The position numbers were made by a program, and so were the translations under genes. From positions 5,518,001-5,582,000 of the forward strand of contig JAXRKN010000038.1 in assembly GCA_038502055.1 (NCBI GenBank): DNA of 64,000 nt. The letters run 5' to 3'. Origin of the DNA: Tanytarsus gracilentus. Lineage: Eukaryota > Arthropoda > Insecta > Diptera > Chironomidae. The notes below the pieces were generated by a model, which had not been told where the DNA came from, made no database searches, and worked only from the letters and a program-made list of their open reading frames with translations. This document shows positions 25,612-37,400 of the stretch, piece by piece. How positions within the stretch are numbered: position 1 is the stretch's first letter; each line of letters begins with the position of its first letter.

Positions 25612-28600
25612 ATGGAACCAATTTCTTTGGTGCTCGAGGAAGAGATTGCACTCGAAGGATTGGATGGAATTACGCTGGAAAGTAAGAAATTTGAGAAAAA
25701 AATTTAACCTCATGAATTAATACGCAATTTTATTTTAGCTCTGTGGTTTCGACTCTCAGAAAGACTCAAATATCCACTTCCGTTCGGCGAAAGCTTTAAG
25801 AATACGCTCTTTAAGATCACATTGAAGGAAAATGATTTCGAATACTATGAAATTGAAAAGCCGCGATTGACTCCAACACGTCTCGATCGTCTTCAGTATT
25901 TTTCGGAAGAAACAAATGATAATGTTGAACGAGTTATTTCGGAAACTTATTCTATCTATTCTTACCATCCCGTAGACGATCCATTTATTCGTGGCTCTTG
26001 TCAAGAGTTCAAAACACGCAAGCAAATCAACATTGAAAACATGCGAAAAAATTCATTGACCGAAATTGAACGAACTTATGGACGTAAGCTGGTGATTGTG
26101 GCTAGTCAGAGAATGAGAAACAATGTTTTGATTCCGACAAATATTGGAAGAGATTGCGACATAAATAATCACACCTACTGCTTCTTGGAGAGAATAGGAA
26201 GATCTCGATACTTTGGAGAGGCAACAAGTGGTCCGAATTCTGCAAACGATCTCCTTAAAGACAGTAAACTTCTTCATTATTTCCGCAATCAACTGCTCAA
26301 AAACAATCTAGTTATGCGACAACAGATTCAATCGAAAGTTCGAGGAAAGAACGTTCAAATTCAACTCTTTCATTTACCGCGCTTCTTTGTGATGGTTCAA
26401 GTCAGCCATATGGTTATGACAGAAAAACTTTTCAATTATCTGCTCGAAAAGAAGCCAACCTATGCAGCTCAAACTGAAGACGTTCGTTCATTCCTCGGTT
26501 TAGCACAGAAAAGCTTTCGACTATTTATGAAAACAAAAGATCACATCTTTGAGTGTGGAATGATGAAGAAGGAAAATGTCATTCCAACCGTGCAGGACAA
26601 GGAGAAGAAAGTCAAAGAGAAATTGATGCATGCCGTCAAACTTCGAGATCCTGACTTTGATCTCTTCTCATTGTACACCGATGAGAAGGAAGAACATGGC
26701 GAGGAATCAGGGTTTTTAGATCAATCAAATCAGACCATGAATGCTTCACTCGCGTGGCAAGTTATTGAGAAAATTGAGCAATCTGAAGGTGTTGGGATGT
26801 CACAGGCTGAAATTGGTAAATACTTTGGACTCTCGAGACTAAACGCCAGAGGGATTATCAGAAAAATAACGAAAAACAATGAAATAACTTCATATCTCAA
26901 AGACGAAGGAAGACAAAGAACTTCGAGGTAATTAAATTAGACTAAAATTAAATAATAACTGACACAAATAAACTTATAGATATGTTCATAAAAAGTACAA
27001 GAATGACAAAACGAAAAAAATTGTCGATCAGGTGGCAAAACTAGTGAAGAAAGCAGAAGAGATCACATCGGCGCAGCCAGTTATTCAGTTTGTCGAAGAA
27101 GCTCCGCAAACAGCAGCGCCACCAGAAAATGATTCGCTGAAAGTTTCAATTCCACTTAAACTTATTCACCCAGAACCCGATCAAACGGAAATCATTAACA
27201 TTATCAAGCGTATTGATACCGAAGATCTTAGCTCAAATGACAACAGCATGAATCCACAGTACTTTGAAGACGCTTATACGATTGAAGTTGAGGAGCCTTG
27301 TGCTATTGGAAATCTTGAAAATGTCGACGTGACTATGAAATTCCTCAACACACTTCCTGGTGTTAAGCCATGCACAAGTTTGGCGACAGCAATCGCTCAA
27401 AATAAAGTTAGCGAAAAAGTACTCAACAGAATGAACCTTGTCCTCGATATTTTGAAAGAGAAAACAATCATCGATGCCTTACAATTGCTAAATTTGATGC
27501 GTCAGCAGGAGGAGCATTGCAAGGAGATTATTTGCCGTAAATCAATGCTCACAATTTGCAATCAATTGGCTGCCGACAACTTCCTAAAAGCAATAGAAAT
27601 GGAATTAAAATCACCAACGAGAACTGTAAAGACACTCTATCTGGGAGAACCGCACGTTACTCTTGATACGCGATTTTGGCATTCAATTATCGAGGAACAA
27701 AAACTTCAGCAATTCTTAAAACCAATACCTGAGGGAAAGGAAGAGCCCAAAGTCGAACCAACTGTGAGCGGAATAAGTTTTATCTCAAAAGAATCGGAAG
27801 CTGTCTTAGAGTTTAGCGCTCAATCGATTAAACTACACAATCATTTCCCAAAATTCCAAAAATACAAACTCTTCCACGAATTTCTCTTCTATTTGATCTA
27901 CGACTATCCGAAAGAGCCTAAAAAAACTCCAATTAAGGAGGCGATCGCAATTTGGAAGAAAGAAAATCAAAATATTTCTAACTTGGATGAGATTGCATCG
28001 AACATTTCCACTGCCTACAGTACCGATTCCAATTGGAAAATGTTTGTGCCTCCTCTTAATCCATATCGAGGCTACGAAAGTGGCTGGGGTTTGCTGAGAG
28101 ACATTATTCATCGAGTACCGTTGATATTATATGTAAAATTCACGCGATATGGCAACTACGTACCTGACATTACGGAATACCTCGAACATCCTATTAAGCG
28201 CAACTATCTCATCCATTTTCTTCCCTCAAATGTTAAAACTGCACTCCTTCAAGGTCGTAAACATGTGCAAGTATTTTTCGATCTCTGTAAACGAATGTGT
28301 ATCCTTGGACTACTTCAGATTGGACCTAATCGCTCCAAAGAAATTGATTATCATTACATGTATCTTAATCGAAATGCTTCCGTACTCGATACGACAATAA
28401 GCAGTGGAAAATACGCACAGGTGGATGATTTAGAATATGCTCAACATCGCTACTTCTTCGACTCGCCTCAAATTGTCGACGACTACTGGATTGATTTAAT
28501 GAAAACATGCATCAATACACCAATAAGTCGAATAAATGCGCCTGATTATAATCCAATAGCACACGATCGTGTTGTTATCAAGCCTGAGCTTCAAAAATAT

Positions 28601-31600
28601 TTATTGGTACAAACGGCTGAGAAAGCGCCACAAAACGACCTCGGCGAAATTCCTGGAGATCGCAAAGGTGCTGCTGGTCTCGATTCATGGCTTGTTTCTC
28701 ATGCCCGCGCAAATTGGTCAAAGGAACCAGCACCACCTAGAAAGCGCAAGCGAAAGCTTCCCAGACTGCCAGTGAAATCTTCGAAGAGAACTAGAAAGAT
28801 GGTAAAGGATGAGAAAAAGGAAAAAGGTGTGATTTTCTCAAAAACAATTACTGTTCGAAAGAGAATTAGAAAGAAGTCCATTTTGCCCAAGAAGCGAATT
28901 CCAACGAAAGCTGAAACATTGACAGGCATTCATCGTGGTGCATTAAGTTCAATTATAAGAAAACCCATTTCAACGAAAAAAATTAACAAACGTAACTACG
29001 ACGATGTCGACAGGATGGCACTTCAGTTTGTCCCACGAAGCGGTCGATGTATGTGGTCAGATATAGAAGATGAGACACTCGTATTGATTAAATCGGCTCT
29101 AAAGTTCCTTTTTAAAAGTGAAGCACAATGCGCGTATTTCTTTTCCTCGGTCGTCATTCGAGACATCCTCTCTTGGCGAACGCCGAAAGCTCTCGATAAG
29201 ACCACAGAAGCTTGCAAAAGGCGAATTATTTATCTGTTGAAAAAACCGGAAATGAAAGAGAAATTGAACATGTATATTGATGAGCTTTCTGTGACACGTG
29301 AGTTTAAACGAAAGCTTGAAACTTTCACTGAAATGATTACCAAACAAAAAAAGGCAAAGGATATTCAGAAGCGCGTGAAAATTTTCATTGTTGAGTTCGT
29401 TCATCGAATGCATCAGTTTTTCCTTCGTCAATTCATGACCACTTCGATTAAAAACGAGAGAGTTCTTGAGCTGCCATCGGTGTTTAAAAATCTTGATAAT
29501 TTCTGCATTACAATATGTACGAGTGACTCGAGCAGTGAATTTAAATATAAAGAACCGATGAATCCATTGCAAGCTGAAATCGCATCAATCTCATCACTCA
29601 TTCACAGCGGCTTATCGTGTCTACGTGATAAAACCAGTAATGAATATTATCTCTATGAAATTTACAAGAAATACAGCGATAATCATTTGAGCGAAGCCAC
29701 TAATATGCTTCGACGTATACAAGTCATCAGTACAAAATCAAACACAAAGACACGCTATCATCTCTCGAATCGTTATGCACTGCAGCTCGCCAGTCTTCAT
29801 ATACCATTTGAGCTTTACGATGAGTATTTAGATGGAATGAAAATACTCTCGCAATACGTTCAAGCACAACAAATGAAAACTGTCAATTGTGGAGTAATTT
29901 TTATGCTCGCTGAAATGCTGATTGATAACAAAATTGAACTCACACTGGAGAAGGCTGAAAAGTTAATTATGGTTGATCCATCGTTAAAGAAGAAGACACA
30001 TTTTGCTGAAATCTCTGACAACTATTTGGCGGCGTTGAAGGAAGATGAGAAACGAAAGGCGAAGGAAAAGAAAAAGCAACTTCAATTTCCTAATGACGAA
30101 ACGAGTGACATTAAATTTTACCATACTGAAGATCCCGTCGAGATATTTTACAAATTTAACGACTTTTATCTCCACATTTTTTGCCTCTTGATTGCTCTCA
30201 AAAACGACGAGGCACTAAAAGCAGATCGTTGGTGCATCGAAGAGGATAAATGCTCTTTAAAAAATTGCATTTTAAATCTCGAAAATGAAATTGATTTAGG
30301 TCCGAACGTCATAGAAAATGCCAATCAAGTTTTTTACACCATAAATGCAATTCTAAACATGGATCCAAGTGAGCAGGAGATTGAAAGTAACGTAACCAAA
30401 GAAAATTTAATGAAATTCTTCGACCATAAAATTGCCGAATTTGAGACACAAAATGTTGAAAATTACCGCAAAGACGTGAGCAAGAAGCTATCGAGTGATA
30501 TTCATCAAAAAATTAACACTAAATTCCTTCTCAATCGCATTCACGACTTGGCCGCTGAGAAAGATCAGGAGGATGGAGCTTGGTTGACGGAATATAAGAA
30601 AATATCGGTTGAAACTGCTGAAGAAATTTTCGATGAGGACGAAGAAATTGATCCCATTAAACACTCTTCAATATCGCACCAACTTAAAGATCTTAACGTG
30701 CCAAATCGAAGCAGCGATTCGTTTGTGGTCAATTTATCTACAATATACATCGATATTGTTGGTGAAAAGTATCAAGAAATTACAATTGATGATGAAAAAT
30801 TTGATAGCCGATTAATTAGCTTCGACCAAGAGTTGAGAACTCAACTAGTAGAGAAGCTCAAGCTCGTACATGTGTGGATGCCAGAGGAATTAATTGAAAA
30901 TTCTATTGAGAGTGAACTGTCAATAATCGCCGGAAACTTGTCACTTTTAATGGACATTTGTGAATTCATTAAGGAAAAGGGAGAGATGGGCGCAACTGCG
31001 TCCGAGATGATTGAGAAGTTTGCCAATAAGAAAGAGCTTCAGAAAAATGTTGAGTCATTGATGATCCATAAAATTATTGTGCGTGCTGGAATCAATCAAA
31101 TTCGATTCATCCATAGAAGTTGTGCTACAAAATGGCTTCTTCCCGCCCTCTATCTCACCGAAGACAAAGATGTTGAAAGTGCAACACAAGAACCACCGTT
31201 AAAAAAACAAAAAGTTGATGAGACTGTCGGCGAAAGTTCCACAGCTGAAGAAAGTACAGATAAGCAAGTCACGAAAGGTGAAATCGTAAAGAAATACATT
31301 CAACATTCGTATTATGTTCTACCTGCACCATGGATACGAGTGGGTCCTCTCAATCGCACAATTAACTCACGCTGTCTTGACAAGTGGCTGGGAACAATTT
31401 TAAATTATCTCTCAATCAATCCAGGAATTTTGCTGACTGATCTTCGAAACAAATTCAATGTTCTAAATCCAGTTCATCTTTACAACTTGTGTGAAATCCT
31501 CGCGGAAATTGGCTGTTTAAAAATTATGGCACACACTGAGCATGAGGTTGATATCTTTTCAGAATATTGTGGAGAAAGTGAAGGTAAGATTTTAATTTTG

Positions 31601-31761
31601 TGCGCTGTTAATGTATTAATTATTAACATTTCTTATAATTTACAGAACCAGCAACATACTTCGATGCATTCGATCATACATTTGTGGAAGTATCAACTGA
31701 CGCCTTTCAACGACTCTCAATTTTCATCGGCAAACACTATTACAAGACACCATTCATTTAA
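25612..31761 (+). CDS. general transcription factor 3C subunit 1 (TFIIIC, B-block binding)
   Basis: Largest subunit of TFIIIC, which binds the B box of tRNA-type promoters and recruits TFIIIB and RNA polymerase III. Four exons: 25612-25681, 25739-26927, 26980-31583 and 31646-31761, summing to 5979 nt (1992 residues; human GTF3C1 is about 2100). The N-terminus (LDGITLETLWFRL) matches the family's first winged helix. The B-block winged-helix region lies near residues 195-240 (LLHYFRNQLLKNNLVMRQQI...). A strongly basic tract near residue 1020 (PPRKRKRKLPRLP) is a likely nuclear signal. A Myb-like stretch near 1120 (RCMWSDIEDETLVLIKSALK) follows. The C-terminus closes with IFIGKHYYKTPFI. Exon 3 is a single 4.6-kb exon. 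The fly orthologue is probably CG7099. It ends tail to tail with SMPD4, 34 bp apart. Confidence 0.94.
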
Positions 31762-31775
31762 AAATAAGACCTCAT

Positions 31776-31830
31776 TTTATTTCATGAATATTAAATTATG
31801 TTGAAATCATAGCTTTAAATACCAAATAAA
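31776..31830. terminator. overlapping 3' ends of GTF3C1 and SMPD4
   Basis: The stop codons of GTF3C1 (31759-31761, +) and SMPD4 (31796-31798, -) are 34 bp apart. The - strand AATAAA for SMPD4 (31776-31781) lies in this gap, so its cleavage site should fall at the end of GTF3C1 exon 4. The first + strand AATAAA for GTF3C1 (31825-31830) lies inside SMPD4's last codons. The two transcripts should therefore overlap antisense. Confidence 0.6.
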
Positions 31831-34146
31831 GGAAACTCATTAAAAGATACATCATAAAGCCCAAGCTAGACGCTCCGAAAAATAATCCGCCAATGACGAA
31901 CGATAAAATTAAGAAGAAAAGCGCTTTCTTTTCGGCAAATTTTCTGAACGATATTCTCGGCCCGATATTTTTAATTTTCAGCTCCGAAACACCATGAGAC
32001 TTGTCAAAAATTCTAGTTTCCACAGGCGCCGCCAGTATTTGTTTCGCCAATCGACCATAGAAATCTTCTCGATTCCATATTGAATTGAACTCATTTTCAA
32101 ACATTTCATTTAACTTGCTGGAAACTTGATAGAGGAATCGAACAAGAAATTTCACCTCACTGTCCATGATTGGTAAGAGTGCTGGATCTCCAGTGTAGCT
32201 AATTTTACTCAATTGACTCTTCATGTAGCTCGGTGTTATGTTCAAATAATCGGAACTCATTGTGTCATGATCACTGTCTTCGGGTACGCCGGCAAAGGTG
32301 TCGCTCATTGTAAATTCACGTGTTGCTTCCTCAATCGGTATATTATAGATTGGCGATAAAATATTGAGGCAATACTCGAGATAAACGGGTGCCTTTTTCT
32401 TCTCATCTAGTGCTTGAGAAAATGAGAAATTTAAGCTACTAAGCCACCCGACAATTTGCAAAAATCTCTCCCACAATGTAATATTTTGACTCAATTGCTT
32501 TTCCATGCTGGCAACCTCCTGACAGCTTTTCATTTTCGCCAAATAAACTCGCTGCATAAGCTCATAAATTTGCATAGTCGTTTCTTCACTAAACATACAG
32601 ATGTATGCACTGTCATCTAAATTCGAGGCTGACATACTCTGAAAGCGACTCAAAGGATGCGGTGATGATCGATTAAAGGAATTGCTTTGATGGGGTGAGC
32701 GTGGCTGTGATGATGCTGATATGTCATTGACTGAAGAGTGATGTGAACGTCCTAGATGTGTGCTGTTATTATTCATCACCATCCTCTCGAATTCACGAAG
32801 CATATCGCTCGGTTGACGAAAGACTTTGAGCATACGAAACAGCATAAATGAATTTTTGCTCACACTCAAATCCATCTTCATGAAACGGGGAATATTACGG
32901 ACAAAAATCTGAGTATAGCTGACGAGGTTCTCGTTTATAAATTTCCTAAATTTCTCGGGTATTTCAATAATGTCAGCATTCAAATTCTGTATGTTGCGAT
33001 TGAACAGATAACGCCATGGTTGAATATAAGACAGCCATAGTTCGAGGACATTTAAGAAGGAACTATCTAGTGGCCATCGAGACATGACAGCGTTTAGAAA
33101 TGAGTACATGCGTGCATTCAAAAGAGCTTGTGATTGATGTCGAAGAACTGACAATGAAGATGTGTCTTGCTCGGCGGCATTTCCAAAAAAGTGAAGCTGC
33201 TTCACCAAAATTCTCAACACTCTAATGAGCTCGTTCGATGGCAATTCATAGGTCTCATCCATATCGTAGCGTAGCCAGCAGTCGATAAAAATCATCATAA
33301 CACTCTCCGTTCTCCAATTTGATCGAGTCGAGTTTGTGTCCTGCTGAAATCTGACGTCTCTCTGTTGATTATTTGTTGGATGACTGGGTGGTGATTGATG
33401 TGAGAGTGACGAGAGCAGAAGATATTTTGGCTGCTTAAAAGATTGCATTTGAGGTAGTTGCATAGGTGGCGGTGATTTTACGGGCGAAACGTCAATTTGC
33501 GGAAATATTATGTGATTCGGATCGGTCGGAAGAAAGTTGCATAGAAAGTCAGCGACCAAGTTGAAATAAAGTGTGGTAGTATTCTCATTATTAACCGCCA
33601 TTGCTGCCGCCGACACCTTATGGAGGTTCTTGGTTCCATGAATGGCAAAATTGAGGATGAAATAGTCAAATGCATCTGTGAGAAAAAGAATTAAATTTCG
33701 ATAGATTATGAAAATATATGAAACCTACTCATTGCAAGCGTTTTGTTCGACTGGAAGTGATCGATGTTGATCATGTTACTGTAGAATGAGTTTAAGTGTC
33801 GTCCACTGTCTCCAACAGTCATCATGTTTCTGAAACCACGCGGAAGTTCATTGAAATGCATGTCAAATTTAACAAAACCCGTTTGTAGACGATAGAGGAG
33901 CCGAAAGAAGGCATCGTGTGGATTGAAGAAATTGTAGAGCAGATAGTACTCGGGACTTGTGGAGCTAATTGTCCTCAAGCCCCAACCAATGCCATTGTGA
34001 CTTCCGAAAATTGAATTAATTAAAACGGGAAAAAATCCTTGCAAATCCTTTAGCGGTGCCGAATCTATGCAGTATCTCAAGTGTGCAATCCTTTCCTGCA
34101 GCGGATAATTCAGTATATCGATCAATCGCGTTTGAAGTTGATACAT
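31796..34146 (-). CDS. sphingomyelin phosphodiesterase 4 (neutral sphingomyelinase 3), with a one-base frameshift
   Basis: SMPD4 hydrolyses sphingomyelin to ceramide and phosphocholine at ER, Golgi and nuclear envelope membranes. Two exons: 33729-34146 and 31796-33676. Family landmarks are IFGSHNGIGWGLR near residue 49, LNAFDYF-like residues at the junction, WPLDSSFLNVLELWLSYIQPWRY, YTGDPALLPIMDSEVKFLVRFLYQ, and two C-terminal membrane segments (FFLILSFVIGGLFFGASSLG and the following MYLLMSFLYLVF). The exon lengths give 2299 nt, which is not a multiple of three. The expected frame NAFDYF|ILNFAIHG breaks at a run of four T (plus-strand AAAA at 33660-33663), where three would restore it. Corrected length would be 765 residues. 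The rest is intact, so an assembly error is likelier than a pseudogene. Head to head with sol. Confidence 0.92.
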
Positions 34147-34406
34147 TTTTTAATAAAATTAATTTTTAACTTTCTTTTTTGATTGTAAACAAACCGCGGT
34201 TTTTTTTTAAAATTGCTCTGCTTTTCTCAACTGTCAAAGCGTAGTTTCAAAAGGGCATGCACAAACACACACACGTAGGGGAAAATCAGCTCGTTTGTGA
34301 AAATTGCAATCAGCTGTGGGAAAGTGGAAATTGTTTTCCTTTAATTTTAGTGCATAGAAAGCTTCACTAAAATGACAAGAATTGCGTGAAAGTGTGAAAA
34401 ATCATC
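34147..34406. promoter_or_regulatory. shared 5' region of SMPD4 and sol
   Basis: Only 260 bp separate the divergent start codons, so both 5' UTRs and promoters must fit here. An ACACACACAC tract at about 34264-34273 and A/T-rich flanks are seen; no TATA box stands out. Confidence 0.55.
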
Positions 34407-37400
34407 ATGGGAAGTGTAGCGTCGCTCTTCCAATACAATTGCGATAATTGCGGTCTCATAAATTCGAGTGAAAATCTAAAATGCTTCAATTGCCATAAAA
34501 AAAGAAAATTCGTCGCTCCGTCGGAGTCGAGAGGGTAAATTTTACTTTAATTTAACAAAAAAATCATTAAAAATGTCTTTTGAATTAAATCAAATCGTCT
34601 AAAAGTGGCGAAATTCGAGTGAAAATTTTCCAAAATTTTCTCGGAAAAACAAAGATGGAAAATGTCAGAGTTCGATAGAGAAGAAAGAAAAACTTTTTGA
34701 GCTCATTGTCTCAATGCATCTCATTAGAATAATTTAGTGATCATAAAAGTTGCGAGCTCCGCATAAATGTTAAAACATTCAGTCACGTTTTATGGTGGTG
34801 AAATTGTTGATCGCTTCGAAGCTTAATTCTATAAAAGCTCTCTTTGAGAAAGAGAAAAAAAACATAAAAGCATTGAGGGAGACGTACACGATCATAATCG
34901 TAGTCGAGAATATTTTTTAGCATTAGTCGCCCTTTAGATTTTTAACATACATCTAGTTAAAAACACAGTGAACGGCAAAAACATAAAAAAAAAGTTGTTT
35001 TGTGCTCTCGTTTTATTAATTAGAATTAATTCAATTATCGTTCGAGACGAATGTTAATGAGAGACTCTCGTTGCATTTAAAGAAGGTATTTGCGAACGGA
35101 AAAATGAATAATTCACGATAACATAATTTCATATTTTATTGATTTTTCATCGCCGCGATTAAATTTGTGCTATAAAGTGCGAAAAAAAAATTGTGTGTTA
35201 ATGTCCTGATAGCGAAACAATCATAGACTCAATTAATTTTTAATGAGAATATAAATTTTTATGATACCCCCAAAAAAAAAGAAAATCAGTGTGCCAGTGA
35301 TCTAAAAATAATCTCAATCATGCTGTGTAAAAACTTTAAAGTTTTTTTTTATCAAACTCCTTTGTGTCATATCTCTGGGATAAAGAATTTTTTTAATAAA
35401 TCGATATTTTCTAGTTCTCTCATATGTGTATGCATTCCAATTAAGAATTAAGATATCTACTACATACATTATATATGTGATAACTGGAAAAAAAGTGTAT
35501 GTAAGAGTAAAAGTGTGTGAGAGAAAGAAAAAAGGAAGTCGATAATGAGTTTTTTTGGGTTAATGTAATTTCTTCAAGGTCCCAAACGACTGACCGAACG
35601 AAAAAGTTATTAGGATTTACTTACTTTTCCTTTTTTCTTCTCTCTCTCCCTCCGATACACACGTATAATATAACGCATTTTATACACTTTTGAATTTATT
35701 TAATTGCGAGGGTCTGATGGTCGATTGATTAACTTTGAAATAATGTGATTACATTGAAAATGGATTTGTATATTTCGTGAGAGAACTGAAATATGCCTAA
35801 TCAAATATTCATGTATATATTAAAAATATATATCGCACGAATAGTGAAATAAAATAACTTTTCATTCAACGTTTTTTTGTAGAGCAACAGAACAGCAGCA
35901 ACCATCATCATCGACACAACAATTACCGCAAAATCAGCTACATAAACCGAAATCTGTTCAACTGCCGTTTTGTATAAATGATAGTCTAGCGCTCGCCCAT
36001 AAGCATTACAATCAGAAGAAGATCAAGCAAATTCGGTTTCTCTTCAAGCATCGTGAAAATTGTCTGTTGCAGAAAAATAATCAAGTAAAGAGATTTCAAT
36101 CGCAGCCCAACATTTATAGAAATTGGAACTGCGAAGAATGCGGATTGTGAGTATTAATTAATAAAAATGTTGCGTACGATAATAACCGTTATAATTTTTT
36201 TTCTCTTCGTCTATCGCGACACAGAACAAATTCAACAATCACATACTACTGCATCAACTGTAATTTAGTGAGCGTATTAGCGCCAATCTACAAGGAAAAT
36301 TGTAATAAGAGAAATGTATCGGATGGAAAGGAGAACAATGGAGCATCCAAAAGTTCACAACTGCAGCGTAGTTTGAGTATGGGCTCATTGCCATCTCAAC
36401 AGAAACGATGTCAATTATGTCTCTATAATCGATACGATTTACATCCGGCAAAGAAAATTTTTGACGAAAAGAAAATCTACCAGAATAGAAAGAACGTCAC
36501 AATTAACAATTATCCAACGCTATTTAAGTCATCGTCAAAGAATTCCTTTAAACTAGCCCAGCTGAAGGATCATCAATGCTCTAACGTTGGTGATAAAAAC
36601 TCTGTTATATCGTGTAATATTTGTGGCATTTGTGGCAAAAATAGTGCGGCGGGAGCTTCCGGTGAAGATAGCGGTCGATTTACCATAACTCGAAATAGTG
36701 GTTGTAAAAAAACTGCCACGACTAGTCAACAAACCGAAGATATATCATCGAGTGGTGTCTTCATTGCGGTCGAAGACTGGACTGGAAATAGCTCAGATAA
36801 GCCACAGCAATTTTCACGCTCAGCAAGCATGCAAAATAATTACTATGAAAATCTCAAACAGCTGGATAATGCATCGAGTAATAACAACAACAATAATCCA
36901 CCATACGAGAACAGTGCCATCATTCAGAAGCATCAGCAAGAAGATTTAAATCGCAACAAACCCGATTCCCTCTATGCCGTTGTAAATAAGAGTGGAAGTA
37001 GCAGTAAAAATGTGCCATCATTGGAGATTATCAACAGCAATATAATCAACAATAACCAGCTGAAGACATCCTCGACTATTCAATCAATACCCTGCATGAC
37101 AGGTTCGGTATCGCAGCCATCAACCAATAACACCGCAACTTCCGATTATTCAAAGGTATGGAAAGGATCAAAAAAGGACTCGCGCATGTGGACCTGTTCA
37201 AAATGCTCTTATGCATACAATGCGTTATGGGTCGACCATTGTGATATTTGTGATTCATCACGTTTATCCAACACTTCTTTATCAGCAGCTCAACAATCGA
37301 CTACGTCTACCAAAAATAGCGGTCAAAATAGTAATGATAATCAATCGGGTTCTACGTCAAAGGACAATTTAAATAATAATAGTAATGGCTCGAGTGCGAA

